A DNA stretch of 6,122 nt, taken from assembly GCA_029262715.1 (NCBI GenBank), contig JAJCYX010000278.1, positions 1 through 6,122 on the forward strand, written 5' to 3'. Positions 1 to 5,924 of this stretch are shown here, piece after piece. How positions within the stretch are numbered: the stretch's first letter is position 1; every line of letters starts with the position of its first letter. A program made the translations under genes and the position numbers. The notes under the pieces were generated by a model. The model searched no databases and was not told where the DNA came from. It saw nothing but the letters and a program-made list of their open reading frames with translations. The stretch comes from Chloroflexota bacterium. Its GTDB lineage: Bacteria > Chloroflexota > Dehalococcoidia > Lucifugimonadales > Lucifugimonadaceae.

Positions 1-1223
1 CTCAACACGACGAATCCTGACCACACGCCCCATTCATCTGCAAAGAACCCAGCCCCAAGCGCTGCGACTGGCATCATTCCAGTGTCGAGAAGTGTCGCAG
101 CGATCACTCGTCCTCGGAACTTGTCCGGTGTGCTCTCCATCAAGAGTGTCGTGTTCATCGCACGAAACGCCGTCTGTGAAACACCGACTACGACGATGAG
201 AGGGAAGACGAGCAGCAGCAGACCGAACTCGGCAGCTCCTGCAAACCCCAACAGTGCTGCTCCATAGGCAACGCCTGATAACAGCAACAGTCTTCCCTTG
301 AACTTAATATCTCGCTTCGATGCGATCATCAATCCCCCGGTCAGTCCTCCAATTGCACCGACCGACATGATGTAGCCGATCATGCTGGTGTCGTGTCCCA
401 GTTCGTCGACCAGTTGGGGAAGGAGCGACTGGTATGCGAAGCCGATCGCAAGCGGTCCAAGTCCAAGCAGCACTAGCGACAGCACCTGCCGGTTACCTGC
501 GATGAACTTGAACCCTTCCACCAACTGGCTAACCGGGTTTCCGCTCTGCCGGCTCACCTTCATGTCAGGCATTTCGATTCGGGTCGTGAGCCAGATCACC
601 AGCATGTACGCCGCAGCCGAGAGAACGTAGGCCGAACCGGTATTCGATACCGAGATGACGAACGCAATGATCGCGGGGCCGATAAGGCGGGTGCTGTTGA
701 TCGCTATGGAGTTGAGTGTGAGCGCATTGGTTAACTGGTCACGTTGAACAAGGTTCGGAATGATGGTTGTGCGCACCGGCTGATTCAGCGCCATGCTTGC
801 GCCGAGACCGACGGCGATTGCGAACACGTGCCACAACTGGACCACATCGGTCAGGATGAGGGCAGCCATGACGGCGTGCATCAGCATGCTCCATGACTGA
901 ATGATGACCAGCAGTTTCTTGCGGTCGAAACGATCTGCGGCGACTCCACCGAAAAGGCCGACCGTCAGCATGGGGATGGCACGAGCGCCCAGGACTCCGC
1001 CTACCGCTGTGGACGACCCCGTGAGTTGCCAGACAAGCACGCCGCGCGCGACGAGGTCAGCGTGCATTGCGGTGGCAGCACCAAGCTGGCCGAACCACAT
1101 GTAGCGGAAGCCGCGATTACTGAGCGAGCGAAAAGCCGCGGGCAGCTTTATGGGACCAAGCGTCGGAGCCGCTTGCTCTGTTTGTCTTGTCTGATCCGGG
1201 TTAACCGGTACGTCTGTTGCCAC
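1..1223 (-). CDS. MFS transporter, EntS/MFS_3-like (3' end beyond window)
   Basis: This is a partial gene; 407 codons are visible and the C-terminus lies outside the window. I translated the minus strand directly. The protein is a chain of hydrophobic segments typical of a 12-helix major facilitator. The loop between helices 2 and 3 (residues about 92-106) carries the MFS motif A pattern GGVAADRFDRKKLLV. Residues 170-190 hold NSIAINSTRLIGPAIIAF, and residues 363-376 hold ESTPDKFRGRVIAA; both resemble the MFS_3/enterobactin-exporter (EntS) branch. It probably acts in the cytoplasmic membrane as a proton-driven exporter; the substrate cannot be read from the sequence. The start is taken as GTG at 1221-1223, because an in-frame TAG lies three codons upstream (1233-1235) and the next in-frame ATG is at codon 42, inside the first helix region. 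No strong Shine-Dalgarno site is seen. It follows the SDR gene by 60 bp, so co-transcription is likely. Confidence 0.9.
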   Translation of the reverse strand, partial: MATDVPVNPDQTRQTEQAAPTLGPIKLPAAFRSLSNRGFRYMWFGQLGAATAMHADLVARGVLVWQLTGSSTAVGGVLGARAIPMLTVGLFGGVAADRFDRKKLLVIIQSWSMLMHAVMAALILTDVVQLWHVFAIAVGLGASMALNQPVRTTIIPNLVQRDQLTNALTLNSIAINSTRLIGPAIIAFVISVSNTGSAYVLSAAAYMLVIWLTTRIEMPDMKVSRQSGNPVSQLVEGFKFIAGNRQVLSLVLLGLGPLAIGFAYQSLLPQLVDELGHDTSMIGYIMSVGAIGGLTGGLMIASKRDIKFKGRLLLLSGVAYGAALLGFAGAAEFGLLLLVFPLIVVVGVSQTAFRAMNTTLLMESTPDKFRGRVIAATLLDTGMMPVAALGAGFFADEWGVWSGFVVL

Positions 1224-1283
1224 ACCAGCAGCCTACACCCGCAGTCCGCAATCACGTGAAATCACGCTTGACCAGGTAGCGAG

Positions 1284-2279
1284 CTAAAGGCCTTCCCATG
1301 CACGCTCGTATGCGGAGATTATGCGGTCGGTCAGGCTATTGAACTCTGCATCGACCACTTGCCGGGCGGGATCGGCGTCGTACCAGCCGACTATCTCCCG
1401 AGCGCCACGCTCATACGGTGTCGTACACCTGAACTCAGGCGAGACTCGCTTGATCTTGGTGTTGTCGAAAACCATACTGGCGGCTTTGTCACCGAGAAGC
1501 CCTGCACCCCATGCAGGGTCGAACGCGTTGATGAGGTCAGACGGGACGTGAACAAACTGTGGTTCCGGAGCACCTGCGGCACGCGCTGTGATTTCGTGAA
1601 GCTGATTCCACGTGAGCAGCTCGTCCGACGTGATGTGAAACGCTTCGCCAATTGCGCGACTGTTCCCCATCAGCCCAACAAAACCCTTCGCAAAGTCGGT
1701 GTGGTGCGTGTAGACCCAGAGTGAAGAACCGTCTCCGTGCACCAGGATTTTCTCGCCTCTGCGCATGCGGTCTACAACTGACCAGCCGCCCTGGAACGGC
1801 AGCATCGTCTTGTCATACGTGTGCGATGGCCGCACGACGGTCATCGGGAACTTCTCTTCTCTATATGCGCGCATCAGCCGCTCTTCGCAGGCAATCTTGT
1901 CTCGTGAATATTGCCAGTACGGGTTGGCGAGCGGTGTCGATTCGGTCACGGGTAGATTGACCGGTGGCGACTGGTATGCCGATGCAGAGCTGATGAAGAT
2001 GTACTGGCTGGTGCGACCGCGAAACAGTTCGAGGTCGGTCTCGATGTGGTCTGCGGTAAACGCTATCCAGTCGACTACCACATCAAAATTGTGATCCGCC
2101 AGCGCTGCCCGCGCCGAGTTCTTGTCCCGGATATCGCCGTTGAGAATCTTCACGCCCGCGGGTACTGGCCGGTCGGTCTGCCCGCGGTTCAGGAGGTACA
2201 CATCGAACCCGCGCTCGACTGCCAGCGGTGTGCATGCCGAGCTGATCTTGCCGGTGCCGCCAATAAACAGGACTTTCAC
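1284..2279 (-). CDS. NAD-dependent epimerase/dehydratase family protein (atypical SDR)
   Basis: A 331-residue extended/atypical short-chain dehydrogenase/reductase, a normal length for this family. The N-terminal Rossmann motif is FIGGTGKISS (residues 5-14). The third glycine of the usual GxxGxxG is Ser13, a pattern I associate with a GGTGNIS-type subgroup of atypical SDRs. An acidic GDI follows at 48-50. The catalytic elements are visible: a serine in ISSAS (96-100) and YSRDK with Tyr124 and Lys128. The C-terminal half (about 148-331) would form the substrate domain. The protein is cytosolic with no signal peptide. It probably oxidises, reduces, epimerises or dehydrates a sugar or nucleotide-sugar-like substrate, but the exact reaction cannot be assigned. 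The start codon is GTG, supported by GGAGAGG seven bases upstream. The gene lies 158 bp after the Gfo/Idh/MocA gene and 60 bp before the MFS gene on the same strand. Confidence 0.9.
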   Translation of the reverse strand: MKVLFIGGTGKISSACTPLAVERGFDVYLLNRGQTDRPVPAGVKILNGDIRDKNSARAALADHNFDVVVDWIAFTADHIETDLELFRGRTSQYIFISSASAYQSPPVNLPVTESTPLANPYWQYSRDKIACEERLMRAYREEKFPMTVVRPSHTYDKTMLPFQGGWSVVDRMRRGEKILVHGDGSSLWVYTHHTDFAKGFVGLMGNSRAIGEAFHITSDELLTWNQLHEITARAAGAPEPQFVHVPSDLINAFDPAWGAGLLGDKAASMVFDNTKIKRVSPEFRCTTPYERGAREIVGWYDADPARQVVDAEFNSLTDRIISAYERAWEGL

Positions 2280-2286
2280 GACGGTT

Positions 2287-2293
2287 CCTCTCC
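2287..2293 (-). promoter_or_regulatory. Shine-Dalgarno site of the SDR gene
   Basis: On the minus strand the sequence GGAGAGG ends seven bases before the GTG at 2277-2279. It decides in favour of that non-ATG start, which also places the Rossmann beta-strand (KVLFIGG) directly at the N-terminus, as expected for the family. Confidence 0.7.
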
Positions 2294-2390
2294 GGGTAAC
2301 GAGTCAGCAGCCTGAAGCCGCAGACCTTTCAGCACCCAGCTGTTCTTGCATATGGGATGAGCTTGATTCAAAGGACATCATGCCGCATTC

Positions 2391-2418
2391 CCTTCGCTCA
2401 GGTTGGGAGGTGCGAAGG
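2391..2418 (-). terminator. Intercistronic stem-loop, possible terminator or processing site
   Basis: A perfect 7-bp inverted repeat (CCTTCGC at 2391-2397, GCGAAGG at 2412-2418) encloses a 14-base loop. It lies about 20 bases downstream of the stop codon of the Gfo/Idh/MocA gene, in the gap before the SDR gene. No run of T follows on the minus strand, so it is not a classical intrinsic terminator. It could be a partial terminator, a Rho-linked site or an mRNA-stabilising hairpin. The function is inferred from position only. Confidence 0.35.
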
Positions 2419-2437
2419 ATGAGGGTAGTCTCGCCAA

Positions 2438-3538
2438 TTAGTTCGTGCTTACATCAACCTCCCGGCCTTCGTCGGAAGACAGGCGTAGAGCGTCGATAAG
2501 TTCGTGCAGTTCGACTGCGGTGTCGAAGTCCGGGTAATTGCCTTCATCACCCCGAATGCCCTTGCCGAACTGGTCATACATCTGCCCGACATTGAACGGC
2601 GGGCCCTTCGGCATCTCTTCGCTCACGTACGTGTGGCGTGCCGGGATTTCGATCTCTTTCAGGTCGTTACTTCCCTGTGCGCCTTCCAACTTCACGGAGC
2701 CGACGTTCGTGGAGCCTGCGGATGTTGCCTTGAGCGTTCCGTTGCGGCCGAAGATCTCCATGGTGAGGCCGTTGCCAGCCCACGGGATGCTTGCGACATG
2801 AACTGATGCGATTGCACCGTTTTCGAGCATGCCATTTACGAGGATGTTGTCCGGCGATGTAACGTCCACCATGACGTCAGTATCGGTCTCGTGCCACTGC
2901 GGAACCTGGGTCGTGATTTTGGCCGACACGCGTGCGAAGTCACCGACCACGAAGCGCAGTGCATCGATTGCGTGACCTGCCGAGATGGTCAGCGTGTTTG
3001 CTCCCAGCTCAACCTCTCGCTGCCAGGTCCGACCGGAATCCCGCGTGAGAACACCGGAGCCAAGCTGTCGCAGTGAGCAAGACAGGATTTCGCCAACATA
3101 GCCAGATTCGACAAGCTCTTTCATGTGCATCACAGCTGGAGCGGCGCGTGACTGGAGTCCAACAATCGTACGCACGCCTTTTTCTCGCGCCAGGGCGGCA
3201 AGTTCCCGCGCCTCTCCGGTCGTTCGGCCAAGCGGCCACTCGGTGAAGATGTGTTTGCCAGCGTTGATGGCGTCTTTAGTAATTTCGTAGTGGGCAGGGA
3301 CGCGCAACACCACCGCAACCGCATCGATATCGGGGTGTTCCAGCATCTTGTGATAGTCGTCGAACGCCATCTTTGCCCCGTACTGCCGTGCGGATTCCGT
3401 AGCCGTCTCCATGCGAGTTGTGCAGGCAGCGGTCAATTCGAATTCGGCGGATTCAGGTACGGCAGGGAGATGGGCTCGGTGCGCCCAGCCGACTGTCGGG
3501 CTGGCGCCGATGATTCCAAGGCGTATTTTATCCGGCAT
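2438..3538 (-). CDS. Gfo/Idh/MocA family oxidoreductase, Gal80-like
   Basis: A 366-residue two-domain protein, a normal length for the family. The N-terminal Rossmann fold carries GIIGASPTVGWAHRAHLPAV (8-27), where GxxG binds NAD(P). The usual EKP motif before the catalytic lysine position appears here as TEWPLG (99-104), so Trp101 replaces Lys. The C-terminal alpha/beta domain begins near 125 with TIVGLQSR, followed by KELVESGYVGEI (140-151), and GHAIDAL (188-194) lies in the position of the family's active-site region. GWAxxxHLPA, the QSR/QGR segment and EWx are shared with the yeast regulator Gal80 and its bacterial relatives, as I remember those sequences. It is probably a cytosolic NAD(P)-dependent enzyme on a sugar or polyol; a sensor role like that of Gal80 is an alternative. 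The ATG start is backed by AGAAGG six bases upstream. It is the first gene of the set that continues with the SDR and MFS genes. A decayed paralogue tail lies just upstream. Confidence 0.92.
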   Translation of the reverse strand: MPDKIRLGIIGASPTVGWAHRAHLPAVPESAEFELTAACTTRMETATESARQYGAKMAFDDYHKMLEHPDIDAVAVVLRVPAHYEITKDAINAGKHIFTEWPLGRTTGEARELAALAREKGVRTIVGLQSRAAPAVMHMKELVESGYVGEILSCSLRQLGSGVLTRDSGRTWQREVELGANTLTISAGHAIDALRFVVGDFARVSAKITTQVPQWHETDTDVMVDVTSPDNILVNGMLENGAIASVHVASIPWAGNGLTMEIFGRNGTLKATSAGSTNVGSVKLEGAQGSNDLKEIEIPARHTYVSEEMPKGPPFNVGQMYDQFGKGIRGDEGNYPDFDTAVELHELIDALRLSSDEGREVDVSTN

Positions 3539-3566
3539 GATTCACCTTCTGACGAGTAGTTACTGA

Positions 3567-3592
3567 GTTGACAATTCGATCGAACTGGCAAC
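3567..3592. promoter_or_regulatory. 26-bp imperfect palindrome, candidate operator
   Basis: The left arm GTTGACAATTCGA and right arm TCGAACTGGCAAC are reverse complements at 11 of 13 positions; the central ten bases TTCGATCGAA are perfectly symmetrical. The site ends 28 bp upstream of the ATG of the Gal80-like oxidoreductase, where a repressor could cover the promoter or leader. Two arms of about one helical turn fit a dimeric helix-turn-helix regulator. No regulator gene is in the window and I found no second copy by eye. The operator role is inferred. Confidence 0.45.
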
Positions 3593-3643
3593 GGCCATCA
3601 CTCGGTTTTGTAGGACACGGCTTTACAAGTTTTAGTCAACGTT

Positions 3644-3726
3644 CTAGCCGACGCTTACGTCAATCTGCCTGCCCTCATCTGTCGACTGCCGCGTGTCATC
3701 AAGGAACTCATCCTAAACGAGACAGC
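3644..3726 (-). pseudogene. Decayed C-terminal tail of a second Gfo/Idh/MocA oxidoreductase
   Basis: On the minus strand, bases 3712-3644 translate as DEFLDDTRQSTDEGRQIDVS plus VG and a TAG stop. Aligned without gaps to the last 22 residues of the intact neighbour (HELIDALRLSSDEGREVDVS plus TN and stop), 11 residues are identical, most others are conservative, and the stops fall at the same place. Directly upstream is an in-frame TAG (3713-3715). If two bases (3713-3714) are skipped, AVSF (3726-3715) matches AVEL of the neighbour. The frameshift and missing body show that this is a remnant, not a gene. It begins about 23 bp after the stop of the LamG gene, so the rest of the paralogue has been lost or replaced there. 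No start codon, Shine-Dalgarno site or reading frame of useful length accompanies it. Confidence 0.7.
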
Positions 3727-3749
3727 CAAGTGAGTGGCACTTCGCCTTC

Positions 3750-5597
3750 TTACGGGCAAATATCGGTGACATTCCCGCCTGATGCATCTGCGTCACAATC
3801 ACCCGTAGATATTGCGATATTGTTCTCGCCGACTCTCGCCTGGACGTTGACATCATTGCTTATCCCAACCGCTGTATTGTTCCCTCCACTTGTACCCAGT
3901 AGGTTCCCGCTCCCTACCGCTACCGAAGTGTTATTTTCGCCATGGGCAAAGACGAAGTGCTCGTTGCCAACGGCAATAGCTGTATTGTTTTCTCCGCCAG
4001 TGGCTTCTGCCTCCGAATCGGTACCAACAGAAACTGCAATGTTTCCGATTGTGTCGTCACCACCGTCGTCACCCGATGCCGTGAACGCACCAAATCCGAT
4101 AGACACAAGGGTGTTCTCACTACCACCCCCTGGCTCCGCCTCCGCACCTTCGCCGATCGCGACCGCGATGTTTTGATCACCACCAATAGCCCGAGAGAGG
4201 GCATCAGGTCCTATCGCAACCAGAGTTGTGTTCGTTATGGACGAGTTGAATGGTTCAACTGAGGTACTCGCCCCAGTTCCGAAGGCGATAGCCGTATTGC
4301 CAGCTCCTCTACTACCAGAATCGCACGTCACGTCTCCGTTTCCATATTGGACTAGTACTACACCGTCATGAGCGAAGCAGAACCCCGCGCCTACGTCGTT
4401 AGACTCGCTCCACACCCACCCGAACGCGACCGTTGTCTCAGTCGGTAGCTGCTCTGCGTGATCAAATTCGAACGCAATCAAAGAGCCCGCTGGAATCACA
4501 GCAACTGTCGCTCCGGAACTGCATTCAGTTGCTCCAACCGGAATTGAACAGACCAAAGGGGTCGCAATCCCATCCACAAACAACGTGAATTTCCAAGGCA
4601 CGCTCCCGGTGTTTGGCGTGAGCGAACGCATCGATAATGCACGCCCTATACCGTCCAGTCCGGGGGAGAGAGTCTCAACCCGGGCTGGAGGAGCTGGAGC
4701 AACACTCGCCCCTCTGTGTCCCTGGCCGACTGGGCTGAACCACTGCGGCGATGCCGTGTCTGCGGAAGGTTGAAGACCGACAAACCCACTCATGAGCGAA
4801 CCCTGACTCACCAACGAAGGATCTGGCGGTGGAACCGAAGGCGTTGATTGCGACAGTTCTTGAATGACTGCCAGGCTCAATGCGCCGTCATATATCCGCA
4901 CATCGTCAATTTTTCCGTCCCACGGCTTACTCGTTGGGCTATCCGGATTCCCGCCGATCCAGAATGGAACGGAAGGAGCAGAGTCGATAGTGCCAGCCTT
5001 TTCTGTGCTACCGGCCTCATTGCCATCCACGTAGATCCGCATGTCGGACCCGTCGTAGGTACCTGCCACATGTATCCAATGGCCGTTGATCAGGTTGGTT
5101 GATGAAATGAGAGTTGTCGTTCTGCCTCCGGCTTTCAGCCTGAAACGCAACTTCACACCACCACCACTTTTAATAGTGCTGAGCATGAGGTCGTGAGCCT
5201 GTTCAGCCGTTCCGGTCGCCTTAGACGCAATACGGCAGTCGGAGGCTCCGCAGTTGGCCAGAACGTCAGCGTTTACCCAGGCGGTCAGCGACACACCGTC
5301 GGTTGGGTAATTAATGATTGGGCCAGCGTTGATGTAGTCATCGACTCCGTCGAAGTCGAAGGCATCATCTATCTTCCCGGCGGTCGAGATCGGCCCGACG
5401 ACAAGACCGAAGTTACCGTTACCAGTCACATCACCAGTTATTTCGGTGGCTAATCCGGCCTCAAATGTCCAGTGAGCCAACAAGTTGGGTGATGACCCAG
5501 TTCCGCCGCCGACCTGTGCAAATGTACCGCCCGTGACTGTGAGCGTGGTGGCAACAATGAACGCTACTGCTATGAATACAAACGCGTACTTCCGCAT
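3750..5597 (-). CDS. Secreted LamG-domain protein with C-terminal beta-solenoid-like repeats
   Basis: A 615-residue protein that I cannot assign to a named gene. Residues 1-27 form a Sec signal peptide: MRK, a hydrophobic core, then GGTFA before Gln28, a likely signal peptidase I site. Residues about 38-250 are a LamG/concanavalin-like jelly roll, shown by LLAHWTFE, FDFDGVDDYINAG, GVSLTAWV, HWIHVAGTYDGSDMRIYVDG and GKIDDVRIYDGALS; Cys116 and Cys121 may pair. A proline-rich linker (252-261) leads to a beta-rich domain (about 310-400) with paired Cys350 and Cys359. From about 431 to the end are nine short repeats rich in Gly, Asn, Asp and Glu. It is probably exported and may bind glycans or stick to surfaces. 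No LPXTG, lipobox, transmembrane anchor or autotransporter barrel is visible. The ATG is preceded by GGAGG at six bases. It has no close operon partner: 327 bp upstream and about 210 bp downstream are non-coding. Confidence 0.9.
   Translation of the reverse strand: MRKYAFVFIAVAFIVATTLTVTGGTFAQVGGGTGSSPNLLAHWTFEAGLATEITGDVTGNGNFGLVVGPISTAGKIDDAFDFDGVDDYINAGPIINYPTDGVSLTAWVNADVLANCGASDCRIASKATGTAEQAHDLMLSTIKSGGGVKLRFRLKAGGRTTTLISSTNLINGHWIHVAGTYDGSDMRIYVDGNEAGSTEKAGTIDSAPSVPFWIGGNPDSPTSKPWDGKIDDVRIYDGALSLAVIQELSQSTPSVPPPDPSLVSQGSLMSGFVGLQPSADTASPQWFSPVGQGHRGASVAPAPPARVETLSPGLDGIGRALSMRSLTPNTGSVPWKFTLFVDGIATPLVCSIPVGATECSSGATVAVIPAGSLIAFEFDHAEQLPTETTVAFGWVWSESNDVGAGFCFAHDGVVLVQYGNGDVTCDSGSRGAGNTAIAFGTGASTSVEPFNSSITNTTLVAIGPDALSRAIGGDQNIAVAIGEGAEAEPGGGSENTLVSIGFGAFTASGDDGGDDTIGNIAVSVGTDSEAEATGGENNTAIAVGNEHFVFAHGENNTSVAVGSGNLLGTSGGNNTAVGISNDVNVQARVGENNIAISTGDCDADASGGNVTDICP
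3768..4307 (-). repeat. Nine degenerate 18-24-residue repeats, beta-solenoid-like
   Basis: Within residues 431-610 the motif N-[TI]-x-[VIL]-[AGS]-[IVFST]-G recurs, with its Asn at about 434, 456, 476, 495, 519, 538, 556, 574 and 593. The unit at 456 carries one extra residue, and the eighth unit (574) reads NTAVGIS. Copies include NTAIAFG, NIAVAIG, NTLVSIG, NIAVSVG, NTAIAVG and NTSVAVG. Between copies sits an acidic GG[ED]N-type turn. Spacing is 18-24 residues. The pattern resembles YadA-head (Hep_Hag) and actinobacterial 'NTATATG' solenoid repeats. The copies are diverged at DNA level, so this is an old protein repeat and not a recent microsatellite. Confidence 0.8.
4404..4643 (-). other. 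Middle beta-rich domain of the secreted protein
   Basis: Residues about 319-398. The pattern KFTLFVDGIATPLVCSIP, then ATECSSGATVAVIPAGSLIA, then ETTVAFGW resembles a beta-sandwich unit that I recall from secreted and collagen-like bacterial proteins, with the form 'vNG..t.lxCtI..g.t.Csd...v.v.aGd.i'. The two cysteines (350 and 359) are placed for a disulfide. Its role is unknown; assignment to this fold is by pattern memory only. Confidence 0.45.
4863..5486 (-). other. LamG-like (Laminin_G_3 type) domain of the secreted protein
   Basis: Residues about 38-245. Hallmarks of the bacterial LamG/concanavalin fold appear in order: an N-terminal LxAHWTFE strand, a GNGNFG turn, FDFDGVDDYI, a central SLTAWV strand, the WIHVAGTYDG...RIYVDG hairpin, and the closing IDDVRIYDGAL. 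Domains of this type commonly bind carbohydrates with help from calcium; the ligand here is unknown. Confidence 0.85.
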
Positions 5598-5625
5598 GAC
5601 TGTCCTCCGTTACACAACTGCATCT

Positions 5626-5680
5626 CTATTGGCAGATTGAAAGTCCGCAGACAATAGCAGGAAATCGACTAGTTCAATAG
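5626..5680 (-). promoter_or_regulatory. Repeated GCTATTG motif upstream of the LamG gene
   Basis: On the minus strand GCTATTG occurs at 5681-5675 and again at 5658-5652, 23 bp apart. An inverted CTATTG lies at 5626-5631 on the plus strand. The motif sits 30-85 bp upstream of the LamG start codon, where a regulator could bind, and overlaps the weak promoter-like pair. With a six- to seven-base motif chance is a real alternative. Confidence 0.2.
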
Positions 5681-5792
5681 CGGATCATGACCATAGTCGA
5701 AGTTTCGTACACGGCAGTGGGGTCGACGCTTGATCCTTCAAGAGAGGTCGTCAGCATGCGGAAGTGGCGAAGGGCGGAGCGGTAGAGAGCTG

Positions 5793-5894
5793 ATGGAACG
5801 TCGAATAAGAGAAGAGTTCGCCGGGATCATGTCGGACTGGCTGGCGAGTGACAGAATTGCGGAGCGGCTTGATCAGCTACTGAGTGAGTTGTAG
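5793..5894 (+). CDS. Doubtful 33-residue small ORF
   Basis: The only plus-strand ORF outside the known genes that reads like protein: it begins MERRIREEF, continues through SDWLASDRIAERLDQLL and ends SEL. It is amphipathic and probably helical. The frame is open further upstream to a TAG at 5694-5696, so a TTG start at 5730 (54 residues) is possible. The Shine-Dalgarno signal before the ATG is weak and too close. I do not recognise the product. It could be a small protein, a fragment of a lost gene or a chance ORF, and it is the only candidate on this strand. Confidence 0.2.
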   Translation: MERRIREEFAGIMSDWLASDRIAERLDQLLSEL

Positions 5895-5924
5895 CGGACT
5901 ACACAGCTGTCTATGACCGAACAG

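Larger units (their letters stand above)
5598..5924. other. 327-bp intergenic region between the cytidylyltransferase and LamG genes
   Basis: It holds the leader of the LamG gene, including GGAGG at 5604-5608 on the minus strand. A poor promoter-like pair lies at 5677-5672 (TTGAAC) and 5656-5651 (TATTGT), with only 15 bases between. Short hairpins lie next to the cytidylyltransferase stop: ATGAC/GTCAT around 5913-5928, and TGTAG/CTACA around 5890-5903. Neither hairpin has a T-run. A 33-codon plus-strand ORF at 5793-5894 is listed separately. No RNA gene or mobile element is recognised. Confidence 0.5.

Noticed and set aside
1248..1267. TCACGTGA palindrome with a following ATCACG in the gap before the MFS gene
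   Set aside because: An eight-base palindrome is common by chance, and the position inside a 60-bp gap between likely co-transcribed genes gives it no clear role.
1359..1724. Plus-strand frames of about 100-120 residues opposite the SDR gene
   Set aside because: No domain pattern or Shine-Dalgarno site, and they lie fully inside a gene with clear Rossmann and YxxxK motifs on the other strand.
2304..2378. 24-residue minus-strand ORF in the gap between the oxidoreductase and SDR genes
   Set aside because: Low-complexity serine-rich start, no Shine-Dalgarno site and no resemblance to a known leader peptide; it is most likely chance.
3607..3639. TTGACT at 3639-3634 as a -35 box for the oxidoreductase gene
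   Set aside because: The nearest AT-rich -10 candidate (TACAAA) is 21 bases away, and the sequence at proper spacing (TCCTAC) is a poor -10 box.
3728..3742. Hairpin AAGTG/CACTT just after the LamG stop codon as a terminator
   Set aside because: Only five base pairs, AT-rich, and no following T-run on the minus strand; too weak to call.
3568..4176. A 202-residue plus-strand reading frame opposite the LamG gene's repeat region
   Set aside because: It is antisense to the repeats, has a serine/proline-rich composition expected from reading repeated codons backwards, overlaps the remnant and palindrome, and resembles no protein family. The minus frame has a signal peptide, Shine-Dalgarno site and recognisable domains.
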